64,000 nucleotides of DNA from assembly GCA_023666945.1 (NCBI GenBank), contig JAMPAY010000004.1:62001-126000 (forward strand). Reading direction: 5' to 3'. Below, piece after piece: positions 17,934-27,015 of this stretch. Under the pieces are notes generated by a model that was not told the origin of the DNA, ran no database searches, and saw nothing but the letters and a program-made list of their open reading frames with translations. Source of the stretch: Paludibacter sp. Lineage in GTDB: Bacteria > Bacteroidota > Bacteroidia > Bacteroidales > Paludibacteraceae. Each line of letters starts with the position of its first letter. Position 1 is the first letter of the stretch. The translations under genes and the position numbers were made by a program.

Positions 17934-20240
17934 TTAGTTTTCTATTCGTTGTACGGATTTAATTTCTTGTATTTTTCGTAAAGCGTTGCATACTTCCCAT
18001 ATTTCTTGTGTATCGTGCACTTGCAATTGTAGTTTTCCGTTGAATATACCTCCGTCGGCATTGAAGCGGATGTCGTGCATGTTGATTTTGAATTCAGCAG
18101 AAATGATTTGCAGAATTTGCATGACAGTTCCCATTTTGTCGATTCCTTTTATTTCGATGGTTTCGACAAAGGTTCGTTCTCGATGCATGCTCCATGTAGC
18201 CGAATAGATGTTGTTTCCGTAACTTGATTTGAGTTTATCGGCAATTGGGCAGTGTCGTTTGTGAATCATGATGATGCCACGTTCGTCGAGATAGCCTAAA
18301 ACCTCATCGCCGGGTATGGGGTGGCAACAGGGAGATATTTGGAACTCGGTATCCATATTTGCTTCGGTCAGCGTAATATGGTGTTGTTTTTTATTGTCGT
18401 TGTTAGCGGTAGCAGCGTTGTTTGGTTCGTTGTTTTCTTCGTTATCGGCAGTGGAAGAGGCGAAAGGATAGGTGAGATAACGCAGCCAGTTGTTTTTCTT
18501 TTTTGGTTGTACGACTTTGGACATTTCGGCAATATCGATGCGTCCTTTTCCTATTTGCAACATGAGTTGTGCGGGTTGTTGCAAATTGTAGTAGCGTATC
18601 ATACGGTGCAGTGCCCGGTCGTATTGGTCAGCCATACCGATATGATTGAGTTCGGCTCGGAAGATTTGTTCTCCGTGGTGTATGAGTTTAACTCTTTCCT
18701 TTTGGAAATAGTTTTTGAGTCCGGTTTGCGCCTTTGCCGTGATGGCATATTCGAGCCATTCGGGTTGTGGGTGTTGTGTATTGGATGTGATGATTTCTAC
18801 TTGGTCGCCTCCTTGTAGTTGATAACTGAGCGGTACGAGTTTGTGGTTGACTTTAGCGCCCATGCAGTGTTCTCCTATTTGTGTGTGTAGCATGAAAGCG
18901 AAGTCGAGTGCGGTAGCCCCTTGTGGGAGTGTTTTGATTTCTCCTTTTGGTGTAAAGACGAATATTTCGGATGCAAAGAGGTTGAGTTTGAATGTATCGA
19001 GGAAGTCGATTGCGTCGGGTTGTGGGTGTTGTAGTAGTTCTTTAATGGTTTTGAGCCATTTATCGAGTTCGGTTTCGTCGGATTCTCCGAGTTTGTATTT
19101 CCAATGTGCCGCCAATCCTTTTTCGGCGATTTCGTGCATTCGTGTGGTTCGTATTTGGACTTCGACCCATTGTCCGTTTTGTCCCATGACGGTTACGTGT
19201 AGTGCTTCGTATCCGTTTGCTTTGGGTGTTGAGATCCAGTCGCGTATTCGTTCGGGGTGTGGTTTGTAGATTTCGGTGAGTGCAGAGTAAATCATCCAAC
19301 ATTGGTCTTTTTCGCTCATGGAGGTGTTGGGTGTGAAAATGATTCGTACGGCGAGTAGGTCGTAGACATCTTCGAATGGGATGTGTTTGGTCTGCATTTT
19401 TTTCCAGATGGAGTATTCGGATTTGATTCTTGCCGTGAGTGTGAACTCGTAGCCCATATTGTCGAGTTTTTCGTGTATGGGTTCGGCGAAGTCTTTGAAG
19501 AACTCCATTTGTTGTGCATTGCTTTGTGCCAGTTTGTTTTTCAGGTCGGCATATATTTCGGGGTGTTCGTATTTGAAGCTGAGGTTTTCGAGTTCTGTTT
19601 TGATGGGGAAGAGTCCTAATCGTAGTGCGAGTGGTGCGTAGATGTATTGTGTTTCTCCTGCGATTTTGTATTGTTTTTCGAGTGGTTGGAACTCGAGTGT
19701 TCTCATGTTGTGTAGTCTGTCGGCGATTTTGATGAGTATGACTCTGATATCGTCGGACATGGTGAGTAGCAGTTTACGGAAGTTTTCGGCTTGTACGGAT
19801 GCTTGTTCTCCGAAGACTCCTCCTGCTATTTTAGTGAGTCCGTCAACAATGCTTGCTATTTTGTGTCCGAAGAGGTTTTCTATGTCTTCGGTGGTGTATT
19901 CGGTGTCTTCGACAACGTCGTGTAGGAGTGCTGCGCAGATGGATGTGCTTCCCAATCCGATTTCTTTGACTACGATTCGTGCTACGGCGATGGGGTGCAT
20001 GATGTATGGTTCTCCGGAGCGTCGTCGTATGCCTTTGTGTGCTTGTTTGGCGAAGTGGAAGGCTTTTGTGATGATGTCTGTTTTTTGACGGTGTAGGGTG
20101 TGTTTGTAGTCATCCAACAGGGCATCGAACTCTTGTTGTATGCTTATTTCTTCTTGTGTTGTGAGGTCGCTTTCTGTCATAGACGGGTAGTGTTGTATTG
20201 TGTTGTCGTAGTATGTGGTGTATGCAGGTATTTGCGACAA
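17934..20240 (-). CDS. rel: Bifunctional (p)ppGpp synthetase/hydrolase, RelA/SpoT family
   Basis: 768 residues with the long-RSH layout. The HD hydrolase domain has His82 and HDVVEDT at residues 107-113, so hydrolysis should be intact. The synthetase domain follows (IKSEYSIWKKM and EDVYDLLAVRII), then a TGS domain (IFVFTPKGEIKTLP, about residue 430) and an ACT domain at the C-terminus. Controls the stringent response to amino-acid or fatty-acid starvation. A 500-base leader precedes it. The synthetase half should be compared with a second RSH elsewhere in the genome before calling it SpoT or Rel. Confidence 0.9.
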   Translation of the reverse strand: MSQIPAYTTYYDNTIQHYPSMTESDLTTQEEISIQQEFDALLDDYKHTLHRQKTDIITKAFHFAKQAHKGIRRRSGEPYIMHPIAVARIVVKEIGLGSTSICAALLHDVVEDTEYTTEDIENLFGHKIASIVDGLTKIAGGVFGEQASVQAENFRKLLLTMSDDIRVILIKIADRLHNMRTLEFQPLEKQYKIAGETQYIYAPLALRLGLFPIKTELENLSFKYEHPEIYADLKNKLAQSNAQQMEFFKDFAEPIHEKLDNMGYEFTLTARIKSEYSIWKKMQTKHIPFEDVYDLLAVRIIFTPNTSMSEKDQCWMIYSALTEIYKPHPERIRDWISTPKANGYEALHVTVMGQNGQWVEVQIRTTRMHEIAEKGLAAHWKYKLGESDETELDKWLKTIKELLQHPQPDAIDFLDTFKLNLFASEIFVFTPKGEIKTLPQGATALDFAFMLHTQIGEHCMGAKVNHKLVPLSYQLQGGDQVEIITSNTQHPQPEWLEYAITAKAQTGLKNYFQKERVKLIHHGEQIFRAELNHIGMADQYDRALHRMIRYYNLQQPAQLMLQIGKGRIDIAEMSKVVQPKKKNNWLRYLTYPFASSTADNEENNEPNNAATANNDNKKQHHITLTEANMDTEFQISPCCHPIPGDEVLGYLDERGIIMIHKRHCPIADKLKSSYGNNIYSATWSMHRERTFVETIEIKGIDKMGTVMQILQIISAEFKINMHDIRFNADGGIFNGKLQLQVHDTQEIWEVCNALRKIQEIKSVQRIEN

Positions 20241-20725
20241 GGTTTTGCAAAGTTAAGGATTTATGTTGGTATTGGCAAGTATTTGTTTTATTTTTTGGTA
20301 GGTTGTATGTGTCTGGAGTGTATTCGGGTGGTGTCAGTCGGTTGTTTGTATTTTGACATTTTGCTATTTGGTGTGATGTGGTGAAATGGTTGTTATGGGG
20401 TAGTGTGATGTTGTGTGTGTGTTAGGTATGCGGTTGTTGCCGGATGGTCGGGGTGGTGTCGGGTGGTTGTCGGGTAGTTGGTTGCTCCATGTTACTTTAA
20501 TGTTACTTTAATGTTACTTTATTTTTATGTTATTTGGGTCTATATGTTGGGTGGATTTTGTGGTGGAGAAGTGGGTTGTGGTTGTTGAAAATAGGGTAAA
20601 GGGTTGATTTCGGGGTGTTTATTTAGTGGTTTCGGATGCAGGAAAATCGTTGTTTTTGTTGCGAAAATGGCAAAAACGGGGTGTAAGCAGAAAGTGCATT
20701 CTGTATATGTTTATGGCAAATTTTG
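20241..20725. other. Long non-coding leader upstream of the RSH gene
   Basis: About 485 bases without a gene, unusually rich in G and T on the plus strand. It holds three perfect tandem 11-base repeats at 20489-20521. No clear TAnnTTTG box was found on the minus strand close to the RSH start. Confidence 0.45.
20489..20521. repeat. Three tandem 11-base repeats (ATGTTACTTTA)
   Basis: Exact copies at 20489-20499, 20500-20510 and 20511-20521, followed by a degenerate fourth (TTTTTATGTTATTT). Located in the leader about 250 bases before the RSH start; could be a protein-binding array or a slippage tract. Confidence 0.8.
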
Positions 20726-20748
20726 CTTACAAAATGTTATTTTGTAAG
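20726..20748 (-). terminator. Hairpin after the LptF/LptG permease gene
   Basis: CTTACAAAAT / ATTTTGTAAG, a perfect 10-bp stem with loop GTT, 4 bases after the permease stop codon. It is followed on the minus strand by only a weak T-rich tract, so efficiency is uncertain. Confidence 0.55.
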
Positions 20749-20752
20749 TGTT

Positions 20753-22252
20753 TTAGGGTTGCTTGTTCAGGCGTTGTGTTTTGATGTTTTGTAGCAATCG
20801 TCGTGTTTGTTGTCGGAGTTTGTCCCACTGTTTGATCCATGCTTCGGGATTGAGCAGTGCGGAGTCGGTAGCGGCTTTGTATGTGAGGAAGATTCCGATG
20901 GGTAGGAGCACTGCACTGCTGAGCCACATTCCTGCCCATACGGGCCAGAATCCTTCTCGTGCCATTTTGAATCCGGTGTTATCAATGATGTAGTAGATGA
21001 TGAACATGATGACTGAGATGACGACGGGTGCTCCGAGTCCTCCTTTTCGTATGATTGCTCCGAGTGGTGCTCCGATGAAGAAGAAGATGAGGCATGCGAA
21101 AGCGAGTGTGAATTTTCGGTGTAGTTCGATGGCGTGTTTTCGTATGTATCGTTGTGCATCGTCGAGAAGGAGTGCGTTGTATTCGATTTGGTCGCTTTGT
21201 GTGCGGGCTTTTTCGTATGCGGTGGTGAGTGCTCTTTCTTTGGCACTGACTGATAGGTTGTTGTATATGCTATCGATGTTGTATAGATTTCGTTCTTGGT
21301 TGGTGATGGGTGTGAGTTGTCTGTTTTCCATTCGTTCTCTGCCGAAGAATTTGGTGCTGACCATTTCGTTGCTTTGTTCTCTTGCTTTGGATGATGCGAT
21401 GATGTTGACGGAGTCGATGGATTGTATGAGTTCGACAACGTTTTTTGAGACGTGTTGGTCTCGTAGTACGGATTCGTCGTATCGATTGAATTCGGTATCG
21501 AAATCGATGAGCATTTGTTTTTGTGTGAATGATTCTCGTCGATAGGGAACTCTGTTTTTGGCATTTGCGCCGCTTTGTTGTTGGTTGAGGTTTTCGAAAG
21601 ATTCTCCGTGGTAGAGTTGTAGGAGTAGGTATTTGTTGTCGTCGGTGAAATAGATTCGTCCGGAGTCGGCGACCATAACTTTGGCGTTTTGGAATCCGCC
21701 GCTGTAGTCGTAAATCATGAGGTCGCAGAGTAGTCCGGATTTGGTATTTTTGTGTCGTACGTAGATATTGTATCCGCTGATTCCGTCGTAAAATTCTCCT
21801 GTAGGTATTTCGAGTTCGGGTGATTTTTGTCGGAGTGAGAAGATGAGCGTCCAGAGTTTGACTTGTGAGACGGGTAGTATGTAGTTGGAGAAAAAGAATG
21901 CTCCGACGCAAATGAATGCGATGGAAATGGTGAGCGGTCGCATGATTCGGAAGAGTGAGACTCCTGCTGATTTCATGGCTGTGAGTTCGAATTTTTCTCC
22001 CATGTTTCCGAACGTCATGAGCGATGCGAGTAGTATGGCGAGTGGTAGTGCGAGTGGCACTACGGAGACGGTTGCATAGATGAAGAATTCGGCGAGTACG
22101 GAGATTCCGACCCCTTTTCCGACAAGGTCTTTGACATGCATCCATAGGAACTGCATGAGCAGAATGAAGATGCATATCATGAACGTCATCAGGAAAAGCC
22201 CGAGGAAGTTCTTGAGCATGTAGAGGTCGAGTTTTTTGATAGGGTTTCGCAT
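20753..22252 (-). CDS. LptF/LptG family lipopolysaccharide export permease
   Basis: 499 residues of the YjgP/YjgQ family: three N-terminal membrane helices (residues about 12-120), a long periplasmic beta-rich region (about 130-385), and three C-terminal helices including ACLIFFFIGAPLGAIIRKGG. LptF and LptG form the inner-membrane part of the LptB2FGC transporter that lifts LPS from the inner membrane to the periplasmic bridge. The protein is longer than the E. coli pair because of the periplasmic part, as is usual in Bacteroidota. Its LptF or LptG identity cannot be settled here. Confidence 0.88.
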   Translation of the reverse strand: MRNPIKKLDLYMLKNFLGLFLMTFMICIFILLMQFLWMHVKDLVGKGVGISVLAEFFIYATVSVVPLALPLAILLASLMTFGNMGEKFELTAMKSAGVSLFRIMRPLTISIAFICVGAFFFSNYILPVSQVKLWTLIFSLRQKSPELEIPTGEFYDGISGYNIYVRHKNTKSGLLCDLMIYDYSGGFQNAKVMVADSGRIYFTDDNKYLLLQLYHGESFENLNQQQSGANAKNRVPYRRESFTQKQMLIDFDTEFNRYDESVLRDQHVSKNVVELIQSIDSVNIIASSKAREQSNEMVSTKFFGRERMENRQLTPITNQERNLYNIDSIYNNLSVSAKERALTTAYEKARTQSDQIEYNALLLDDAQRYIRKHAIELHRKFTLAFACLIFFFIGAPLGAIIRKGGLGAPVVISVIMFIIYYIIDNTGFKMAREGFWPVWAGMWLSSAVLLPIGIFLTYKAATDSALLNPEAWIKQWDKLRQQTRRLLQNIKTQRLNKQP

Positions 22253-22327
22253 CAGGGAATAGTGGCGTCGTCTCTTGTCGTTATTGTTATCGGATAAGAG
22301 TTCGTAGTATGTGTTAGTTGTAGTCGG

Positions 22328-22810
22328 TTATCCCTTAAGGTTGTCGCTTACGAATGATAGCGGCAACATGCTTTTTGCGCTTGGGAAGACGTAGACGGCT
22401 TCGGTTCCGTAGAGTATGATGCTGATGTCGTGTTGGAATCGGTGTTCGGTTTCGAGCAGAACTTGCCGGCATGCTCCGCAAGGTGCAGCAGGAATTTGTG
22501 TGAATGCTCCGTTAGTGAATCCTGCGACAGCGATGGCCTCGACGGGTGTATTAGGGCATTGTGCATTGGCATAGAACATGACGGTACGTTCGGCACATAG
22601 TCCGCTTGGGTATGCAGCGTTTTCTTGGTTTGCTCCGCAAAAAATTTGTCCGTCGGTAAGTTGCAAAGCCGCTCCTACCGCAAAATGTGAATAGGGATTG
22701 TAAGAGTTTTGTGTACTTTTTTTGGCTTTCTCCACGAGTTGTTTCCATTGTTCGGGGAGTTCGTCAAAACGATACACCTGCACTTTGGCAGTAATATCGA
22801 ATTCTTTCAT
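22328..22810 (-). CDS. cdd: Cytidine deaminase
   Basis: 160 residues from the ATG at 22810. Converts cytidine and deoxycytidine to uridine and deoxyuridine in pyrimidine salvage. The zinc site is of the tetrameric type with three cysteines: CAE in SGLCAERT and PCGACRQVL. The frame extends upstream past 22850, but the promoter box at 22850-22857 shows that this part is not translated. A copy of the hairpin repeat lies further upstream. Confidence 0.93.
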   Translation of the reverse strand: MKEFDITAKVQVYRFDELPEQWKQLVEKAKKSTQNSYNPYSHFAVGAALQLTDGQIFCGANQENAAYPSGLCAERTVMFYANAQCPNTPVEAIAVAGFTNGAFTQIPAAPCGACRQVLLETEHRFQHDISIILYGTEAVYVFPSAKSMLPLSFVSDNLKG

Positions 22811-22849
22811 ATTCCGATGTTTTTTCGATTGTGTTTTTCGAAAATCGGG

Positions 22850-22880
22850 CAAAGATACGAAATATGTTTGGAATATGCAA
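22850..22880 (-). promoter_or_regulatory. Promoter of cdd
   Basis: Minus strand TTG (22878-22880), 20 bases, TATCTTTG (22850-22857), 40 bases ahead of the chosen cdd start. Confidence 0.75.
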
Positions 22881-22934
22881 GTGGGTGTGGGAAAAAAGCA
22901 GGTCGACCGCATCAAAAATATTAAGGTATTGACT

Positions 22935-23049
22935 CGTCGTCGTTTGCTCACCGAAAGAAATGTCGTGCGACATTTGGCGGTTCGCATCGACTCCTCGCAA
23001 CAATTGAAACACTATGTTGGTTTCAATTGTTGGATTATATATACATTAA
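22935..23049 (-). repeat. Dispersed hairpin repeat, copy 1
   Basis: About 115 bases, nearly identical to 61436-61548. On the minus strand it begins with a 13-bp hairpin (loop identical in both copies), then a conserved stretch that includes AATGTCG/CGACATT and ends TTTGCTCAC-like on the plus strand. Weaker similarity continues outward (GGAATC, ATTGGGAGTG, TTTCGCTCGGTT) to about 23085. The conserved stretch is open on the minus strand (MFQLLRGVDANRQ), but I regard that as spurious. Confidence 0.75.
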
Positions 23050-23123
23050 CTTGAAGGAATCTATTGGGAGTGGTTTCGCTCGGTTTTTGGTTTTGTTTAG
23101 TGCGTGCGAGGGATGGTGTTGTG

Positions 23124-23166
23124 CATACGATTACGGGCGAAACAATGTTTCGCCCGTAATCGTATG
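23124..23166. terminator. Perfect 21-bp palindromic hairpin after the lipoprotein gene
   Basis: Arms 23124-23144 and 23146-23166 are exact complements around one central base, with GGGCGAAAC in each arm. It starts 25 bases after the lipoprotein stop codon. Probably a terminator of the pepT-gcvT-lipoprotein transcript, although no long T-run follows. Confidence 0.6.
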
Positions 23167-23190
23167 GTTTAATTTGTTTTGTACTATTGT

Positions 23191-23580
23191 TTAGTTGGCA
23201 GTTCGTGTGTATTGACATGCAAGGTTGTTGCCTGTATAGGTGAGCAGGATGATGAGTTTGATGTTATCGATTTGCTGCTCATACATCATGCTGTTTCCCA
23301 TGTCGGACGTGATGCTGAAAGCGGATTGACCGAGTTGTGTTTTGTATGCTTCGAAATGTGCTGTCGGGCAGTCGTAATCGAAGAAAGAGAGTTGTTCCAT
23401 TCCGTATGCGTTGTTATAGTGCACGTTCTCCAATTCGTAGTTGTAGGCGGGGAAATCTTGCAAGAATGCATATTGTTTGGTGACATCGGCCCATTTTCGT
23501 GTTTTGAGGACTTCTTGTTCTTGTTTGTTGCAACCGATGCACGCAATAGCGCAGAGGCAGCAGAGAATGAATTTTTTCAT
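23191..23580 (-). CDS. Small uncharacterised lipoprotein
   Basis: 129 residues from the ATG at 23580. MKKFILCCLCAIACIGC is a lipoprotein signal with the lipobox ending IGC. The mature part is mixed alpha/beta with many Tyr and Gln (YEQQIDNIKLIILLTYTG) and no motif that I recognise. It follows gcvT by 25 bases and is probably in the same transcript, but its content gives no link to glycine metabolism. Function unknown. Confidence 0.7.
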   Translation of the reverse strand: MKKFILCCLCAIACIGCNKQEQEVLKTRKWADVTKQYAFLQDFPAYNYELENVHYNNAYGMEQLSFFDYDCPTAHFEAYKTQLGQSAFSITSDMGNSMMYEQQIDNIKLIILLTYTGNNLACQYTRTAN

Positions 23581-23605
23581 AATGGTGTGTATTGATTGGT
23601 GATTG

Positions 23606-24676
23606 TTATACGATGGTGGCGGGACAGAGTCGTTCGCGAATTTTGATAAAGACAATATTGTCTTTTTTGGCGAAAAGTGTGGGTACGTATCCCATGCCGA
23701 TGCCTGTTTTTGTTCCGGGCAGCATGATGCCTGATGTGACGTTTCCGATGTTGTTGCCGTCGGCATCGCAGATATCGTATCCGTTGCGTGGAATGGCTCG
23801 TTCTTGCATTTGGAAATGTACGAGTTTGCGTTTTACTCCTTCTGCTTTTTGCTGTTCGAGGAATGTTCGGTCGATGAAGTTTTTGCCGTCAACGAATTTG
23901 GTAATCCATCCGAGTCCCGCTTCGAGCGGTGAAGTTGTATCGTCGATGTCGTGTCCATAGAGGCAGTACCATTTTTCGAGTCGCAGACTGTCGCGTGCTC
24001 CGAGTCCGATGGGTTGCAATCCGAATTCGGCTCCAACTTGGAAGAGTGCGTCCCAGATTTGTTTGCCGTGTTGGGGAGGGAAATAGAGTTCGAATCCTCC
24101 TGCTCCGGTGTATCCTGTGTTGCTGATGATGACGGGTTGTACTCCTGCGAACGACCATTCGCGGAAAGCGTAGTAGGGTATGGATGAGAGGTCGATGTCG
24201 GTGAGCCGCTGCAATAGTTGGATTGCTTTGGGACCTTGTACGGCGAGTTGTGCCATGCGGTCGGATGCGTTTTCGAGCGTGACTCCGAATGTATTGTGTC
24301 GGTTGACCCATTCCCAATCTTTTTCGATATTGGCAGCATTAACCACGAGCAGATATTTGGTGGTGGAATATTTGTAGATGATGAGGTCGTCCACTATGCC
24401 TCCTTTCCCGTTAGGGAAGCATGTGTATTGTGCTTTTCCTGCATCGAGTCGGCTAACGTCATTGGAAGTGATATATTGCAGGAAATCGAGTGCCCGTTCT
24501 CCTTTTACCCAAAATTCGCCCATGTGGCTGACATCGAAAACTCCGACATTGTTGCGCACGCAGGCATGTTCTTCGGATATGGTGGTGTAGACGATAGGCA
24601 TGTTGTAGCCAGCAAACTCGTGCATTTGCGCACCCAGTTGTATGTGGATGTCGGTGAAAGGTGTTTGTTTCAGCAT
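23606..24676 (-). CDS. gcvT: Glycine cleavage system aminomethyltransferase (T protein)
   Basis: 356 residues. Transfers the methylene unit from the aminomethyl-lipoyl H protein to tetrahydrofolate, releasing ammonia. Family features: [10 protein letters not shown] near residue 46, the folate-site Asp in [30 protein letters not shown], and [14 protein letters not shown], with [10 protein letters not shown] near the C-terminus. Its start overlaps the pepT stop by 7 bases, so the two are co-translated. H, P and L proteins are not adjacent; lpdA at 27494 could supply the L function. Confidence 0.93.
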   Translation of the reverse strand: MLKQTPFTDIHIQLGAQMHEFAGYNMPIVYTTISEEHACVRNNVGVFDVSHMGEFWVKGERALDFLQYITSNDVSRLDAGKAQYTCFPNGKGGIVDDLIIYKYSTTKYLLVVNAANIEKDWEWVNRHNTFGVTLENASDRMAQLAVQGPKAIQLLQRLTDIDLSSIPYYAFREWSFAGVQPVIISNTGYTGAGGFELYFPPQHGKQIWDALFQVGAEFGLQPIGLGARDSLRLEKWYCLYGHDIDDTTSPLEAGLGWITKFVDGKNFIDRTFLEQQKAEGVKRKLVHFQMQERAIPRNGYDICDADGNNIGNVTSGIMLPGTKTGIGMGYVPTLFAKKDNIVFIKIRERLCPATIV

Positions 24677-25884
24677 AGTGTTATGATATTAAGGATTACT
24701 TCAAAGGCTTTTTGCATGCTCTGTACGGGTAGGTATTCAAAGCGTGAGTGGAAATTTTCTCCTCCTGCAAATATGTTGGGGCAGGGCAGTCCTTCGAAGG
24801 AGAGTCTTGCTCCGTCGGTACCTCCTCGTATGGGTTTTACTTGCGGTGTTACGTCGGCCTTGATCATGGCTTGTTTTGCGAGTTCGACTACGTGCATGAC
24901 GGGTTCTATTTTTTCGCGCATGTTGTAGTATTGGTCGCGTAGTTCAACGGTAGCCGTTCCTTCTCCGTATTCGCGATTGATTTTGCGTGCAAGGTGTTCC
25001 ATTTCGGCTTTTCTGGATTCGAAATGCCGACGATCGTGGTCGCGAATGATGTAGGTGAGCGTGGTTTCTTCTACGGTTCCCTGCATACCGACAAGGTGGT
25101 AGAATCCTTCGTAATCGACGGTATGTTCGGGTGTTTCCATGCGTGGCAGCAGATTGGTGAACTGTGCAGCGATGCGCATGGAGTTAATCATTTTGTGGTA
25201 GCCGTATCCGGGGTGTACGTTGACGCCTTTGATGATGATTTTGCAAGCGGCAGCATTGAAATTTTCAAATTCGAGTTCTCCTACGGCCCCTCCGTCGATG
25301 GTATACGCCCAGTCGGCAGCAAATTGAGCCACGTCGAAATGGTCGGCTCCTTGTCCGATTTCTTCATCGGGCGTGAATCCTACGCGTATTTGTCCGTGTT
25401 TGATTTCGGGGTGTTGCAGCAGGTATTCCATGGCGGTAACTATTTCTGCGATGCCTGCTTTATCGTCGGCTCCGAGCAGTGTTTTACCATTGGTAACGAT
25501 GATGTCGTTGCCTCGGTAACGTAGGATTTCGGGGTATTTTTCGGTTTCGAGGAGTATGCCTTCTTCGGGATTGAGCAGAATATCTTCTCCGTTGTAGTTT
25601 TCCACAATGCGCGGTTTAATGTGTTTTCCGCTTGCATCGGGCGATGTATCCATGTGGGCGATGAAACCGATAACGGGTTTTTTATCGTCGGTGTTGGCAG
25701 GTAGTGTAGCCATGATGTATCCGTTATTGTCGAGGGTTACATCTTGCATGCCTATTTGTATGAGTTCGTTTTGCAGAAAACGTGCAAACTCCATTTGTCC
25801 GGGTGTGGACGGTGTCATGTTGGTTTCTTCATCGGAAGTGGTATGAAAAGAAACATAATTGAGGAAACGTTCGGTAAGATTCAT
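24670..25884 (-). CDS. pepT: Peptidase T (tripeptide aminopeptidase)
   Basis: 404 residues of the M20B metallopeptidase family; removes the N-terminal residue from tripeptides in the cytoplasm. Zinc-binding and catalytic motifs: [36 protein letters not shown] and, near the end, [12 protein letters not shown]. Length is normal for PepT (about 408). Start at 25884 has no competing ATG. Overlaps gcvT by 7 bases at its 3' end. Confidence 0.93.
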   Translation of the reverse strand: MNLTERFLNYVSFHTTSDEETNMTPSTPGQMEFARFLQNELIQIGMQDVTLDNNGYIMATLPANTDDKKPVIGFIAHMDTSPDASGKHIKPRIVENYNGEDILLNPEEGILLETEKYPEILRYRGNDIIVTNGKTLLGADDKAGIAEIVTAMEYLLQHPEIKHGQIRVGFTPDEEIGQGADHFDVAQFAADWAYTIDGGAVGELEFENFNAAACKIIIKGVNVHPGYGYHKMINSMRIAAQFTNLLPRMETPEHTVDYEGFYHLVGMQGTVEETTLTYIIRDHDRRHFESRKAEMEHLARKINREYGEGTATVELRDQYYNMREKIEPVMHVVELAKQAMIKADVTPQVKPIRGGTDGARLSFEGLPCPNIFAGGENFHSRFEYLPVQSMQKAFEVILNIITLC

Positions 25885-25929
25885 GCTATTGAGTGTTAAG
25901 ACGATGAATTAATTTGACTGTTGTTCGAT

Positions 25930-26883
25930 TTATATTACGCTATTCATTTTGTGATATTCTTTGTGAATGAAAGCGTTTATATTGTCGGTCACGCATCGGC
26001 ACATGTCCAATCGTCCGTCGATGGTACCTGTTCCGATATGTGGGGATAGCACTACGTTGTCAAGTGTTTTGAGTGTATTGTTGATGTGTGGTTCGTTTTC
26101 GTAAACATCTAATGCAGCCCCTGCAATGATTTGTTGTTGCAAGGCATCGGCCAGTGCCGCTTCGTCGACATGCGCCCCTCGTGCCGTGTTGATGAGCAGG
26201 GCGGAGGGTTTCATGCGTTGCAGTTGCTCTTTACCGATGAGGTGATGTACATCGGGTGTATAGGGTAGGTTGAGCGATAGGAAATCGGCTTGTGTCAAGA
26301 TTGTTTCGAAATCGACATATTGTGCCTGATAGGGTGTTTCTTTGTCAGCGGGCAAGCGGTGGCGGTTATGATAGATGATGTTCATGCCTGCGGCTACGGC
26401 GCGCCGTGCCAAAGCCTGTCCGATATTGCCCATGCCTATGATACCCAATGTTTTGCCATAGAGTGAAACTCCGAGGTTGTTCATAACTCCGAAACGAATG
26501 GGAGATTGGGGGATTCTTAATAGTCGGTCGAGTTCGGCAATGCGGTGTGCAATGGCGTGCATGAGTGCAAAAGCATGTTCGGCAGTGGGCTCGATTACAG
26601 GATCGGGTGTGTTGGTAACACGGATACCGTGTGCTTTGGCGTAGGATATGTCGATGTTGTTATAGCCGACACCGAAATTGGCAATGAGTTGTAAGCGTGG
26701 AGCGCAACGGAGCATATCGGCACTGATTTTATAGTCGAATGTTGCCACTAAGATATCGGCATCAGCGATGTGTGTACGGAGTTCTTCCTCCGTAAAATAG
26801 GGCATTTGCGGTATTGTCAGCGCATGTTCGCTTAAGGATACAAATGCACTCTGAGGCAGATGTGTGGTGAAAAGTATATTCAT
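25930..26883 (-). CDS. D-isomer 2-hydroxyacid dehydrogenase, NAD-dependent
   Basis: 317 residues from the ATG at 26883 (MNILFTTHL). A Rossmann domain with GIIGMGNIGQALA and the catalytic residues of the family: Arg in TARGAHVDE, Glu in YENEPH and His in SPHIGTGT. The family covers glyoxylate/hydroxypyruvate reductases and D-lactate or phosphoglycerate dehydrogenases; the compact form without an ACT domain favours glyoxylate or hydroxypyruvate as substrate, but this is inference. The frame stays open upstream across the promoter, so the longer start is rejected. Confidence 0.85.
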   Translation of the reverse strand: MNILFTTHLPQSAFVSLSEHALTIPQMPYFTEEELRTHIADADILVATFDYKISADMLRCAPRLQLIANFGVGYNNIDISYAKAHGIRVTNTPDPVIEPTAEHAFALMHAIAHRIAELDRLLRIPQSPIRFGVMNNLGVSLYGKTLGIIGMGNIGQALARRAVAAGMNIIYHNRHRLPADKETPYQAQYVDFETILTQADFLSLNLPYTPDVHHLIGKEQLQRMKPSALLINTARGAHVDEAALADALQQQIIAGAALDVYENEPHINNTLKTLDNVVLSPHIGTGTIDGRLDMCRCVTDNINAFIHKEYHKMNSVI

Positions 26884-26893
26884 AAAATCCTTG

Positions 26894-26924
26894 CAAAGAT
26901 AAGGTGTTTTTTGTGAATATACAA
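26894..26924 (-). promoter_or_regulatory. Promoter of the hydroxyacid dehydrogenase gene
   Basis: Minus strand TTG (26922-26924), 20 bases, TATCTTTG (26894-26901). It interleaves with the plus-strand promoter at 26911-26941. Confidence 0.75.
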
Positions 26925-26941
26925 TATTTGTAGTACTTTTG
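26911..26941 (+). promoter_or_regulatory. Promoter of the C_GCAxxG_C_C-lpdA-mnmA operon
   Basis: TTG (26911-26913), 20 bases, TACTTTTG (26934-26941). It shares 14 bases of DNA with the opposing promoter, so the two cannot easily be occupied at once. Confidence 0.75.
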
Positions 26942-27015
26942 TGCCGAAAAAGAGGGCTGTCGGGCGGTGTAATAAACCCGTATCGGTTTTCTTTTGTCAT
27001 GAACCCTATAAAACG

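Noticed and set aside
21270..22175. 301-codon basic, Arg/Thr/His-rich frame on the minus strand
   Set aside because: Overlaps the LptF/LptG permease in another frame and has low-complexity composition typical of a shifted frame.
22764..23012. Open frame MFQLLRGVDANRQ.. starting in the hairpin repeat, with a similar one at 60989-61513
   Set aside because: Both arise because the repeat is conserved; the frames diverge at once after it and run through promoters.
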